Assembly: GCA_963576565.1 (NCBI GenBank)
Contig: OY755046.1
Span: 73,831,719-73,895,718, forward strand
DNA length: 64,000 nucleotides
Source of the DNA: Aspidapion aeneum
Lineage: Eukaryota > Arthropoda > Insecta > Coleoptera > Brentidae
Direction: 5' to 3'
Below are positions 1 through 12,039 of this stretch, piece after piece (positions within the stretch are counted from its first letter, which is position 1; each line of letters starts with the position of its first letter). The position numbers were made by a program, and so were the translations under genes. The notes under the pieces are model-generated. The model was not told the DNA's origin. It ran no database searches and saw only the letters and a program-made list of their open reading frames with translations.

Positions 1-228
1 GTTAGAAGTACTACTATTATTTCGGTTTAGAATGTTTTTCTACGTTGTGCGACGCTTATTCTCCACCTCCTTCGATCCTGACAATCATCTTCTGTCTGTC
101 TCTTTTGGACTCATTGATCTTTGGATTCACTGTTGCCATTCTAGTTTAGGACGCCCTCTTTTTCTGCGCCCTATGGGTTGCCATTCTAGGACCTGCTTTG
201 GTAATCTTTCGCTATTCATCCGTTGTAA
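1..228 (-). mobile_element. LINE 3' remnant, part 1 (interrupted)
   Basis: This stretch closely matches 30663-30880, another copy of the same non-LTR retrotransposon. In the better-preserved copy the minus strand encodes the typical C-terminal tail of a reverse transcriptase with the basic [12 protein letters not shown] motif. Here the reading frame is broken. The match stops at the foldback element starting at 229 and the element resumes at 1748, although the sequence between the two matched blocks is not fully conserved. Confidence 0.7.
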
Positions 229-1747
229 AGCGTGTCCCATTTTCGATGGGATTAAATGGGAAACTCGGTTATTATTAAAGATATTGATTTTCTGATTGCA
301 CCTTACCGTGCTCTTTTTTTGAGCCCTTAAAAATGGCGTAATCAGATTTTTGCTATACCCGTAGTTTCGCTAATACAGGGAGTTTTTGAAAAAATTGTAT
401 TTTTAATAATCCCTTCTATCTCGCTTATTTTGCGAGATATTTTTATTCTGTAAAAACCTTTTCATGGCAACTTTTCTAGAAGAAAATAATGACGTTGTCA
501 ACTTTTTGAAATATTGTTTAGTTTTTGAGATATGGTATTTATCATAAAAAAATTAAATACGGACCTGGATTTTTTTATTACTATTTTGATTGGTTTCATG
601 CTAATATTATGATAAAACAATAAAAATTTTAAAAATTTTTGTTTTAAGGTAAAAAAAAATATTTAATATTTAAAAAAAAAATTAGTCCGAACCTGGATAT
701 TTCCAACATAAATATAAATTAAAAATTGCTAGTTAAACAATTTTTAGTTTAACTGTTTTGATACTTAGCATATTAAAAGGGTTTTACGTTAATTTACAGA
801 TTTATTTGAAACAAAGTCTACGAAAAATACAAAAAAAACAAATTACAAAAAATAACTAATTTTTCTGATTGCCATTATGTTTAAGACATTGTTGGCATTT
901 TTGAGTAATTTTTCTTAACGCATCTTGCATAAAAATATTTCTGCCATTTAAATATTGGGATTTTGTTGCTTGAATGAAGCAGTCAAACATATCACATTTT
1001 TCAAAATCTGGATATGGTCGATTTCTAGCCAGTTTAAAATAATTATAAGCCATGCACAAAAATGACAAGTGTCAAATTACAATGTCAATTCCACGCTTTT
1101 GTTTTGTAAATTTCACGACCTGCTGTTCGGTTATCAAATAATTAGTATGATATTATTTTTGTAACTTTTTAACGTTTTTTACTTTATTTATAAATCTTTT
1201 AATTATCATTTCAAAACAGATATACTAAAAATCGTTCAACTAGTGTGTCTTGCAATTTTTAATTTATAATTACGTTGGAAATTTCCAGGTTCGGACTATA
1301 ATTTTTTTTTCAAATATTAAATAGTTTTTTTTACCTTAAATATTAAAGTTTTATCATTTTAAGGTAATAATAGCATGGAACCAATCAAAACAGTAATAAA
1401 AAAAATCCAGGTCCGTATTTAATTTTTTTATTATAAACACCATATCTCAAAAACTAAACAATATTTTAAAAAATTGACAACGTCATTATTTTGCTCTAAA
1501 AAAGTTGCCATAGAAGGGTTTTTACAGAATAAAAATATCTTGCAAAATAAGCGAGATACAAGGAATTAATTAAAATAAAATTTTTTCAAAAACTCCCTGT
1601 ATTAGCGAAACCACGGGGTATAGCAAAAATCTGATTACACCATTTTTAAGGGCTCAAAAAAAGAGCACGGTAAGGTGCAATCAGAAAATCGATATCTTTA
1701 ATAATAACCGAGTTTCCCATTTAATCCCATCGAAAATGGGACACGCT
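229..1747. mobile_element. 1.5 kb foldback DNA element
   Basis: The outermost several hundred bases on each side are inverted copies of each other, starting AGCGTGTCCCATTTTCGATG on the left and matching in reverse complement at the right end. The centre is AT-rich and holds only a 70-codon minus-strand ORF (856-1068) that I do not recognise. Left flank GTAA and right flank GTAC resemble a 3-4 bp target duplication. The uninterrupted LINE copy near 30875 has GTAC at the equivalent place, which fits insertion there. Confidence 0.75.
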
Positions 1748-2262
1748 GTACATGGTCGTACCATTTACGCGACAAGTCTCTATTCCATACAACAGCGTGC
1801 TTTTCACCATTGTTTCATATATGTTAAATTTTACATTCTTTTTTATCTCTCTGCTCCATAAAATACTGTTAAGACATCCAATAACCTTTTTTGCTTTTAC
1901 TATTCTTTTTTCCAGTTCTTTACAGTTTGTTCCTGTCTTATCAAATGTGACACCCAAGTATACATACTCATTGCATGAAGATATTACTTGTCCATTGTCT
2001 AGTTCCAACTCACTGGATTCGTTTCCAATACATAAGTACTGTGTCTTGTCCACATTCACTGGTATTCTTCCATTAATTTTCCACTTTTGGTATTCTTCCA
2101 TTAATTTTCTCATCATATACTTCATGTCTTCTTTATCATTAGCTACAATTACTTGGTCGTCAGCAAACTGTAGTGTCTATATGGTAAATCGGTCGTTAAG
2201 TTGTATTCCCATGCCGTGTACTTTACGTTTCCAGTTTTTTAGAGCTACTGCGATATATATTT
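1748..2262 (-). mobile_element. LINE reverse-transcriptase remnant, part 2
   Basis: The minus strand from about 2125 to 1752 encodes part of a non-LTR reverse transcriptase. Visible are NVDKTQYL, a YVYLGVTFDKTG segment (the LG(V/I) thumb motif of LINE RTs) and the [11 protein letters not shown] segment that precedes the C-terminal domain. It starts and ends without a start codon, catalytic YxDD box or endonuclease, so it is a fragment. It lies in or just beyond the 3' part of the ZC3H4 gene, on the same strand. Confidence 0.8.
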
Positions 2263-2350
2263 TAATGTAATAAGTAATTAGAAATAAAATAAAAAAGGAA
2301 TAAACACTTATAAACTATGCTTGTGTAAGAGGAGATTATTTGACACTTAC

Positions 2351-5300
2351 GTTCAGTCAAAGGTTTGCCATGCGCGAACTTGCAGTCATCGCCATCAGCG
2401 CACTGAAGTCCCGTATGGTAAAACTTGCAGGGGAATTCGCCGTGCATGTAGGAACAGTTGTCTCCCTTTGCGCAGCATTCCAGCACATAGAACTTGCACA
2501 ATTCCAGTTTCATTGGAGGACAAACTTCGTGAGAGTAGGGACAGTCGTGTTTCTGACATTTACCTTTAAAAAAAAAACCAGTATAAAAATCTACAATTTA
2601 AAAAAACATTAAATGCCAAACAGTTTTGCAAAAGAAAGGCGTAATACCTTGCATGTAGAATACGCAAACTCCTTGCGCATCTTGTGGTTCAAAGTTGTGC
2701 TTCTGCGCGTTCATTTCAGGACCGCCTCTGCGCATATCTCTGTCTCTTCTGTTATTGCGCATGTTATTTCTGTCTTTTTTGTTGTTATTGCGCCAATTTC
2801 TGTCTCTGTTGTCCCTGCCACCACCTCGGTCCCTGAAACAACAAGACATTTTGTAGATATACCCCAACAAACAAACTTTTGTGGTAATAATTAAAGTTAT
2901 AATTTAGTTGTCGGATACACTTGTTTGCGACTTCAATGAAGCTTAACTTTCTAGTGGTAATTAAGTAACATAGAAAAGTCACGGCGACTACGAAATAACG
3001 ACTAAAAAGAAAGTAAAACTTTGGAAACGTCCTATCGTGGTGGAATAGACTATCGAGTAACAATCCTAAGAAGTAGTTTAGATGGTCGTTGTTACGAGAG
3101 TTCGTGATACTAGATAGTAGACAGAACTAAAAAGTTCCGAATTGTTGTTGGGATCACCACATTTCTACCATAAAATAGTAGCAAAGTCTTTGGAGCGTGT
3201 AGCCCAACAAACAATTAAAGTTGTAACGACGAAACCCCAACTAGAAAGAATTTCTTAAAAGTAACCGCAACGTACTCCCGCTACGTCTCAGTATACCATA
3301 CAGCGACGTTATAATTCCCTAAGTGGGGAACCAATTTCTGGTTATAACTACTTGGCCAAGTGTTTAAAGTCACTGTAGTAACAACTACACTACTACGTCG
3401 TAGCCAGGTATCTACTACGTCGTAGAGGCTGTTTTTTTTCCGTAATGGCATAAAAGTTGCGATGTAGTTGCAAATAATATAATCGTTTCTTTTTGGTAGA
3501 ATTGTTACACAATATGGTGGACACAACGGTAAACAGACTCGCTTAGTTTTTTTGTTTGGTTATGGTTATAATATGAACTATGTTATCCAAAAGTGTGAGA
3601 ATTTACGAGCAGAGGATCAAAATCCGAGTGCGACGCAAAGTTTTTTGTATAACATGCATTATATATATTGCAAAAAACCGGTGCGCCCGTAAAATTGAGC
3701 CGTTTTCTGGTAGCTGATGGAATTTTTGTGTTGTGATTTTGGAGGTTATGTTTTCATAATCGACAGTTAACTCCAACAAATTGTGCTTAAGAAGAGCATT
3801 TTTGGTAAGCTTCAACTAATTTGTTTATAAAATAGTATGGCTCTTTAATATGAGCTCATAAAACGACAACAAAAATATTAAATTTTCTTTCTTACATAAA
3901 AACATGGCGTCCCAAACTATATTCCCTGATAGTCGAAAAGGTTACTTGAAAGTAGTTGCGGCTTTAAAGTTGATCCAAAAAGTTATTTTGTCTACATTGT
4001 TACATCAGATGTTACTATGATGACACAAACTTTTGTGGTAAAAATTAAAGTTATAATGTAGTTGTCGGATACACTTGTTTGGGACTCCAATGAAGCTTAA
4101 CTTTCTAGTGGTAATTAAGTAGGATATAAAAGTCAGGGCGACTACGAAATAACGACTAAAAAGAAAGTAAAACTTTAGCAACGTCCTATTGTGGTAGAGA
4201 AGACTATCAGAATCGACTATCAAGAAACAATCCTATGAAGTAGTTTAGAGGGTCGTTTTTACGAAACATCTACTATTTCATGATACTAAATAGTAGTTAG
4301 AACTAAAAAGTAACAAATTTTGGTTGGGATCACCACATTTCTACTATAAGAAATTAGCAAAGCCTTTAGAACATGTAGCCGCTACTATAAATGTTAGTTG
4401 GGAGCCGCTACTATAAATGTTAGTTGGAACAAGGCTTCTGGATTTAACGGTGATTACACACAATTTTCAAACTGCTATATTTCTTATACATATATTAAAA
4501 TAGTTTTTTTACCTATGATCTCTTTGATCCCTATCTCTGTTATTGAACCGTCCTCCTCCCCTCCTATTCATTCCCCGGTTCGCTACATCTTCCCTCTCCT
4601 CAGGCGCTGAATATTCGTCTTCGAAGTAACTTTCGCTGGAGGAAGGGGACCTGCTTCGCTTGTGACCCCCCAGGGGGGCTATCATGGGGTCGGGGAAGGA
4701 GAGTGGTGATGGACCCCCTCCTGGAGAACCGCTTCTGATGTTTAGCATTTCTGTTTCGTCCATTTCTGAACGTGGAGAGTCCATGTTGGACCGCTTGTGT
4801 TTTGCCTAAGGAGACAAATGAGTGTTGATTTTTGTTACCCACTACGCTCACGATACAAACTTTTCGCTTGAGAAATTTGCACTTTTATACCTCATTGTAT
4901 AATATAGATACTATTTTTACAGTTTATCTAAGAAAATTTCCAATCGATAGGATCGATATAGATAACTTTTTGACAATACCCTGTATTATTTGGACACTAT
5001 TGAAATGTTTTCTATTTTTTGAAAATTTTGAGTTCTATGTAAATAATTTAGTTTTTAAAATATTGTACGTGGACTAGAAAAATTCTCCATTAAGCTTAAT
5101 ATTTAATCAGTTTTTTTTAGTTTTTCTCAAAAAATAGTATTAACCAGATACACTGTTTTTGATTTGGGCAGCTTATTTTTTGACTTTTTAACAACATTCC
5201 AAAAAAAAATATGACAAACCCAAGCATCGAAAAAATCTTGCTTTTCGAGAAAAAAGTCTTGGTCATCATTGAACCCATTGGACCCTTGGCTAATAATGTG

Positions 5301-6753
5301 CAACATATTTCAAATGAGGTATGAGGAGGCGTCACTATAAAGTAGAAAAATTCTACTTTTTAAAAATTATTTTTCAATAAGAATTCGTTCTACAAATTAT
5401 AGAAAGAAGTCTAAAGATCACAAAAACTCTTGAAGACCCCTAAATCTTCATTTTTTCCATTAAAAACCAATTTTAAAATTACACTCTTTGAACATTTTAC
5501 TTCAAAGTTTGACAATCAACAATTTGACAATCTTTATGTACTGTTTCAACTGCTTGTTTTTGCGATATTTGTTATTAGTAGGCCAGTTTGACACTAGCTT
5601 ACCAGGGTAAATCAAAAAGTAACTAGCCTTATCTGACCCAGTAACCAGGCGCGCATCTACTTGGGGGCCTGGAGGGATAGGCTCCCCCAACTTATTTGAG
5701 CTAAATGTTGAATATCCATACATAATGTCAATATTGCAAAAAAAGAATTTAGTTTAATTTTTTAAACCCCCCCCCCCAATTTTTAGGGCCTAAATCCGCC
5801 AATGCCAGTGACTCACCTTATGTCTCTCCTTCTTATCGTGCTTTTTCCTCTTTTTTCCTCGTTTTTCCCCCTTTTCTTCTTCATTTCCGCTGTTTAAGGC
5901 CGCCATTTCTTTTTCTTTCTTGTGCAAGATGGTGGCCAACGTTTTTTCAATGTTTTTAGCGAAATCATCATCTGAAAAATTATTAAAATTTTTATAAAAA
6001 GTCAATTATATATATTTTTTAATATGACCATTTTTTAGAACTTTTTTAAATCTTTTTTTTTAAATTAAGATACGTACCGGCTTTATCAATGTCTCTATGT
6101 CGGTCATCTCTACCTCTCAACAGTTTTTCTCTCTTTCTGAGATGAAGAATGCTTTTTTCGGCCTCCGTCAAATGCTTCAGTCCTGCTTTTTCTTCTTTTG
6201 CTCTCTCCTTTTTTTCTTCTCTTTTGCTCCCTCGTCGGGATTTGTCTTTGTCTTTTTCTCTGCTTCCTAAGGAATTTATAAGTTGTTTATTACAAAAACT
6301 GCCATATTTAGTTTATTTATATTCAGGTTTAAATAAGAGCCCCTAATATTGAAACTGTGCAACAGTTAGTTGCATTAGATCCTCCAGTTTCAACGTTGGG
6401 ACTTTTCTGAGGACTTACCTCTTCTAGAATGTCTTTCTAACGACCTCTCGCTATGTGAGGGCGACAAAGTGACATTAAGGTCGTCCTCCATTGGCTTTTT
6501 AGGAGTACTTTTGTCTGATTTTGCAGGTGAAACTCCTTGCTGGAGGTTCTGAGGAGGTTCTTGAGCCTCCTGAGGACCCTCGGCGTTCTCCTCATCGTCA
6601 TCCTCAATCTCTCCGTCCTCCAGGTCAATTTCTTCTTGGGTTCGAGTATCTTTATAAGGTTGTATGGCCTCTTCTTGAGGTCGACTGAGGTCGGACTGGT
6701 CCTCACCTTTTGTTGTGTTTTCTTGTGCAGGTTGATCCTCGGAAAAGGGTGTG
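2351..6753 (-). CDS. ZC3H4: ZC3H4/suppressor-of-sable CCCH zinc-finger protein (partial)
   Basis: Six minus-strand exons were joined by phase: 6753-6419, 6266-6078, 5971-5817, 4805-4513, 2832-2648 and 2563-2351. They give about 456 continuous residues. In order these are an acidic segment with DLEDGEIEDDDEE, a charged helical K/E/R stretch, a KKRKKHDKKERHK basic block, a Ser-rich acidic segment, an RGG/RDR-rich linker, then three CCCH fingers. The fingers are C-x7-C-x4-C-x3-H, C-x7-C-x5-C-x3-H and C-x8-C-x5-C-x3-H, with the family-specific FPCKFYHTG linker and a DDCKFAH end. This is the signature of ZC3H4/6/8 and Drosophila su(s). ZC3H4 is known to act in the nucleus with WDR82 to restrict non-productive transcription. 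The last visible exon ends at a GTAAGT donor in phase 1, so the C-terminal half lies left of the window. The first visible exon starts in phase 2 and the start codon is unassigned. The intron between exons 4 and 5 carries nested transposons. Confidence 0.9.
2863..4428 (-). mobile_element. Older copy of CCCAAC-ended element, split by a younger copy
   Basis: The outer copy occupies 2863-3202 and 4403-4428. It is an internally shortened version of the 1.2 kb element seen at 3203, 44149 and 46652. It starts CCCAACAAAC and ends with TTAGTTGGA, where the last G of GTTGGG has changed. AC lies on both sides (2861-2862 and 4429-4430), a 2-bp target duplication. The element lies wholly in a ZC3H4 intron. 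Confidence 0.75.
3203..4402 (-). mobile_element. 1.2 kb CCCAAC...GTTGGG DNA transposon (non-autonomous)
   Basis: This 1200-bp element is in reverse orientation to the copies at 44149-45353 and 46652-47853, with the same ends: CCCAACAAACA and TGTTAGTTGGG. It is inserted inside the older copy 2863-4428 and flanked by AG on both sides. Removing one AG rebuilds the older copy's expected GTGTAGCCGCTAC. Its small ORFs recur in every copy but look like no known transposase, so I treat it as non-autonomous. Confidence 0.85.
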
Positions 6754-8809
6754 CTAGAAAATGGGGAGAAACCAAGATAGCAAAGGCATTTTGGGATGAA
6801 AAGTTGTTTTCCTACGAAAATCATGGATTTCACACGATTTCTTTTCAGCACATGTATGGAAAAGTGTACGATGACATTAACTGTCACCATACTTTTCCGC
6901 ACATGTGTTGCAAATTTATTTTCCACACATGTGCGAAAAAGCGGTTTTATTTGATTTGTGTAAAATTAAAAACCAATCTTTACAAAAATTAGTATAGTTC
7001 ATAGTAGTGTTCGTAGGAAAAATTGCGTAAACAACTCGATAGAAAGTAACTTTCTTACACTCTCGTGTTGTTTCACTCGGCTAGCGCCTCGTTAACAACC
7101 TTTACGGTCGTGTGAAATTCGTCACTTTCTTCTCTTGTTATGTAAAATACTATTTTGGTTTTAAACGGCCAGAATATTTTTCTTTTGTTAGAAATAAAGA
7201 ACAGGGAAATACAAAAAGTGATAGAGATTGGGAGTATAAAGTATAATTCGAGGTATAATTACATCTCCCAACATTTTTGTTGTCTAACGAAATATATAAT
7301 GATCATTGTCATATCTTTTACAATTTTTAAGAAAAAAATCGATTTGGGAGCGAAAACATGAAATTTTTACAAAATTGTATGTTTTAGCTGGCTTGTCCAG
7401 CTAACTATCAAAGCTAGGATGCTAAGTGATACATCAAAAGAAGCGAAATTAAAAGTACTACAAAAAATTATCGTTTCGCTGAAAATTCATTTTTTGTATA
7501 ATCTTGTGAACAGTTTTAGAAACCACAGTTTTTAGGGGTACCCATTGAAATTTAAAAACATAAAGTCAATATTCTCTTCCATGAAAGATGTATATGTGTG
7601 TGCCTTCTATATAACAAAAAAACAAATGTCAATAATATTGTAGCTACAATAAAATGAGCAAGGGCATTAGTTTAATTCTTTTGCGAGCGGATATACTAAT
7701 AATCTTGGTATATCTCAAAAACTACTTGAGTTTTCAAAAAATGTGTAATGACGAAATTTATTTGTCTTTAAAAAAAGGAGTAAAACAGGCTTTAATAAAT
7801 TAAAATCGGTTCACTGGGTAGGGAGATACTCTTAAACAAAAAATCCATCAATTTGGCGGCAACTTTCAACGTGACCAAACTTTTTTTACACTCCTATGGT
7901 GCTTAACAAAGCCCCGTAGTCAAACTGAGCGTGACAGGAGCCAGCGCCTAGACTAACTATAGAAAAAAGGCAAAAAATTGCAAAATTTCGAGAAGAGGAT
8001 CAGCTAGAATTTATATGAATATTGGCTCTAAAATCAGGAAAGAGTCCATATTCAAAATGTGCAACCATTTTTTTGTAACCTATACTTCATTCAGGCACAC
8101 TGTGTTGGATCAAAAGTAACGATAGATCAGGGATAAAAAGCTAAAATCAGGAATGAAAAAGTGACAGACCGGGGATAAAAAGCAAAAATTGGGAATAAAA
8201 AGTAACAGAGCAGGAATAAACAGTAAAAAAAATTCAAAAAAAAGTAAAAATCCCAAAAACAATGATTACTTTTAAAAAAAGTATAAAAGCGCGAAAAATG
8301 GCGTATAAAAACCTCCCAATAATTCTAAAAGTGCGAAAAATTGCATATAAAAACCTCCCGATAAGTTTAAAAGTGCGAAAAATTGTGTATAAAAAACTTT
8401 CGAGAAAAGCGCGCCTTTTTATACCTGAATGAAGTCCACGCTACGCTCGTGCTACAAACCTTTCGTCTCGGGATAAAAGTGCCACACTTTTATCACTTGT
8501 TATATTATTATACACTATAGTTGCGGAAAAATGGTACCAAATTTTTAGCACATTTTTTGTTAAAAATTCGTTTTGGTTCGGTTTTTTTTTAGAATTTAAA
8601 GGGTTGTTAAAAACAACAGGGCGCCTAAAAAAAGTATTTTCCTACACTTACAAACGACTAGGTATTTTGGAAAATACTGGACCTCTAATAAAGATGGAAT
8701 TTCCAGGACGCAGGATACAGGAATCCTGGAAAATCGGGACAACCTGGCAATCCTACTTTTATGGCCTTTTTTTAGGTATGGGGATTTTCGCAAATTTGAT
8801 ACCTATGGC
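6754..8809. other. AT-rich non-coding stretch
   Basis: I see no exon here with coding bias. A short hairpin with ends TTTTCCTACGAA and TTCGTAGGAAAA (about 6808-7022) could be a small MITE. The rest is AT-rich sequence, probably the 5' intron or upstream region of ZC3H4. Confidence 0.4.
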
Positions 8810-8942
8810 ATGGACGCATCCAGGGGGGTAGCTCCCCCCCCCAAGCCCAAGGCCTCTGTAGATATTTTCATTAAAAAAATAAAATAGCCTAAAATACGGC
8901 ATTATGGGGCTTCGGCCCCCCCAAGAAATATTTCTGGGTGGG
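8810..8942 (-). mobile_element. Short hAT-type non-autonomous element
   Basis: It belongs to the same family as 18609, 35629 and 48338 and is in the reverse orientation to the last two. Shared features are an ATGG(A)CGC-type end, runs of C, a middle resembling TATTTTC and GCATTATGGGGC, and TTTCTGGGTG near the other end. The flanks CCTATGGC and CCTATGGG (8802-8809 and 8943-8950) match at seven of eight bases, as expected for an 8-bp duplication. Confidence 0.6.
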
Positions 8943-8960
8943 CCTATGGGCACTTTCTTA

Positions 8961-9309
8961 TGCTGGGTTTATACAAATAAAAATAAATATTAAAATAAAA
9001 ATAAAAGTTCACTCTATGGGAAACTGTGTAGGTGTTTGTTTATACAGAAGCAGATAAAAATTAAAATATAAATAAAAAGTTGACCAACTTTTACCTTTTA
9101 TTTAATTTTTATTTGGAAATGGATGTGCGCATGTGCGACAACTTTAAAATGCCAGTGATTTAATGCAAAAATATTTTTACAATGTTTTCTTGTAAAAAAA
9201 AGTGTTAAAAAATTAATTTTTATTTTTTTTGTCTGTATACCTAAACAGCAAAATATTTTTATTTAATTTTTTACATTTATTTTTATTTATTATCTGTATA
9301 AACCCAGTA
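8961..9309. mobile_element. PIF/Harbinger-type MITE
   Basis: The ends TGCTGGGTTTATACA and its inverted counterpart TGTATAAACCCAGTA bound 349 bp. TTA lies directly on both sides (8958-8960 and 9310-9312). A 3-bp TTA/TAA duplication and a short AT-rich body with no ORF are the pattern of Tourist-like PIF/Harbinger MITEs. Poly-purine/pyrimidine inverted stretches continue inward from both ends. Confidence 0.75.
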
Positions 9310-9981
9310 TTAAATTAAAGCATGATAAACATCCCCCCCCCCTTTCACATGAACGTTCCCCTATTATAGAGGTATTTTATTTATCATTTCTTATAAAAAT
9401 AATGTGTGTTTTCTAAAAATAAGATAATTTAAATGTTAAAAGATTTGTTAAGTACTGAGGTAGAACTATTTAACAGAATCCTTTATAATCCTTTATAATT
9501 TCACTATAGAACATATTTTTATATTTAGTTTTGATTATTTATGTTCTCTTTACAACTACCTAATTAGTTTTCAGGTAGGTAGACACATATTTATATTACC
9601 TAGGTACCTGTCTATGTCTAAATAAAATTTTTGGTCCTAGGCATTAAAATGATACAAAACTTTTTACCTGGTTGGTCTTTTCTTCATTTATAGAGAGTTT
9701 TGTACATTTTTGCCTACATGCTTAAAATAACTCAATTTTTTTTTACTTTAGGGCTTATAAATCATGTAGAAATTTCGGAAAAAATCTGGTCTACTTCTCT
9801 GGACATTTAACTAAATTGTCTATACTATACTAATTTGTCATAATATATACCAAGCAAGGGATAAAAGTAACATATTATTTGAGGCATGCGCCGTTACCTT
9901 CGTTTGAACCTTGTCTTTTACTAAAGGATATTGTTTTACCTTACTTGTGTTCGAATAACACATGCTACCAATTCCTTTATT

Positions 9982-10244
9982 TAGGGACTTATTGGAAAAA
10001 AACCTGACTTTATTTTAGTCGACTTTATTCTGACACATTTACACAGAAAACTAACAGCTGACCTCTCAAAATTGACATACCAAAGCTAAATTTAAAAATA
10101 AAGCGCTTTCATTTAATAAATACCGACACTAATAAATTCGGTTCTTAAATACACAAAGGCCGAATTTTGAAGGAAAGCAGCTGCTTTTTATATGTAAATC
10201 TGTCACCATAAAATAAGGTCAGGTTTTATTTCAATAAGTGTCTA
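9982..10244. mobile_element. MITE of the TAGGGAC family, copy 1
   Basis: The inverted ends are TAGGGACTTATTGG and, on the other strand, TAGACACTTATTG, followed by a shared AAACCTGAC segment. The body contains ATTGACATACCAAAG, which recurs in the copies at 10313 and (more diverged) 49015. No ORF is present. Confidence 0.65.
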
Positions 10245-10312
10245 TTGTTGCCGCGCATATAACGTTATGTCAAAATGTAATGTAAATTTAAAAGATTTTT
10301 GACACCAGACAA

Positions 10313-10593
10313 TAGGGACCTATTACAATATAGTGCCAGGCACAAATTGTGCCGGGCACTATATTGACAGTTTCGCATTACAAACTGACAGTTGATCTTT
10401 CAAAATTGACATACCAAAGTCGAATTTATAAATCCCGTCGTTTATTTTCCATTATTAGTGGCGTCACTATTAAATCCGGCTCGTATAATACACAAAGGCC
10501 TAATTTTGAAAAGACACAGCTGTTCTTATAATGATAAACTGTCAATATTGTGGCCGGCACAATTTGTGCCTGGCACTATTGCAATAGGTCCCC
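10313..10593. mobile_element. MITE of the TAGGGAC family, copy 2
   Basis: Inverted ends TAGGGACCTATTACAATA and GCAATAGGTCCC enclose a second inverted pair, GGCACAAATTGTGCC and GGCACAATTTGTGCC. The internal ATTGACATACCAAAG and the TGAAAGA/ACAGCTG blocks link it to copies at 9982, 17657 and 49015. Confidence 0.7.
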
Positions 10594-11570
10594 AATTATT
10601 CAAGAGCTACCAACGCGGGGTAATCCGCAGATTTAATTTTATGCCAGTTATTTAAAATTATTTTTTATAAAAACTGGTAGGTATGTGTTGTTTGGCAACA
10701 GTGTTTACCAACTAACCAAAAGTCATCAATATTCTGTGTAAAAAAAATAAGAAGTACAAAGTAAACACAGACCCAATCCTATATTTGCCTGGCAGTTTTC
10801 ACTAATATTGCTCTTTCAGTTTTTCCCTAGTTGTTTTCGGAACTTTTTTTATTAATTTTGCCTACTACTACTAGGATAAAGGATAAAAAATTGTGTCTGC
10901 AAAAGGTGAAAATTAGGTTTCTAAATATTACGTGACATATGTCATTTAATGTCGCATTTAGAAAGGATAAAGTTAGCAAAATATTTAATTTTAAGCATAT
11001 TTTTATCCCTCGAATACATCGAATTAAAAATCATTGAATCAAATAAAAAAAAGTACCTACACAGTTTTCTAAGTTTAATAGGTTGTTTTTTACGATATTT
11101 TAAAAACCACATTAAAATAACACTGATATAACCTGGTTTTGAAAGTAATGTTAAAAAACGACCTATTAACCTTGAAAAAGTCTGTGTTTTTAACGTTTTT
11201 GATTTGTTGTTATCATATATTACTCTAGTTTTGATATACCCAAATATCATATTTAAGTGCCTTTTTTAAAGAAGTTATCATTTCTTAAACACTAAAAATA
11301 TTTTTTTTTAGGCACAAAGATCTTATCTATTTTTTCTAATGTATAATCTATGGTCCATCCTTTGCCTCAAAGTATGTTCGAGAATTAGCAAGAGAGCGCT
11401 GTTGAAATAAACGCTACCCAGGTAGATGAATAGAAAAGAAACAGATGCATTATAGTTCTGTTTCGCTTTCTCTCGTAATGCAGTTAACAACCATCACCAC
11501 AAGGATTTTTATAACTGTCGTCCAAAGTCCAAATCAATAAACAGGCATGACGTCATAATACAGGGTGTGC
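10594..11570. other. AT-rich non-coding stretch
   Basis: Nothing recognisable. Opposed ORFs of 60-102 codons near 10942-11250 are AT-driven and show no protein family. Confidence 0.4.
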
Positions 11571-12039
11571 CAAAAAAAAATTGGTTTTTCTTTTAAATTA
11601 AAAATTAAAAGAGAAAGTTTTTGATTCTATAACTACTTGAATGTTATAAAAATAGAAAAATTAGTTATTAATATTTTTTTTTTGGTTTAGAGAAATACTT
11701 ACTCGCATATATGGTATATAATTTCCAAGGTTTTTCATGTAAAATAATTTTTTAAATTTGTGCATGAATTTTTTGCAAAAAATAAATTATTTTATCAAAA
11801 AGTTATGCTTTAATTTTTCGCCTGTCTTTTAAAAAATATTTTTTTACCTACATATATAAATGCCAAGGTTATGTTATAAATAGATTATCAATTAAAAATG
11901 TGGTTTTCATTATTTATGGGACTACTTTTAAAACAAAATTCGCCTTGAAATAAAAAGATATTAATATTTGTTTGATCAATAATACAAAATAATGTGAAGC
12001 CATTTTTGAACAGGTCAAATATTTATTGGGACACCCCTA
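11571..12039. mobile_element. Probable CAGGGTG-ended element between TA dinucleotides
   Basis: The left end TA-CAGGGTGTGCC and the right end GGGACACCCC-TATA are inverted and about 470 bp apart. The right end is worn, so the exact border is uncertain. See 31556, 39261, 17195, 48409 and 53464 for clearer members. Confidence 0.4.

Noticed and set aside
856..1068. 70-codon minus ORF with several Cys inside the foldback
   Set aside because: AT-rich and alone; no homologue recognised and no transposase motif.
6537..6992. 151-codon plus-strand ORF
   Set aside because: Antisense shadow of the acidic exon of ZC3H4, whose minus-strand frame has correct splice phases and family motifs.
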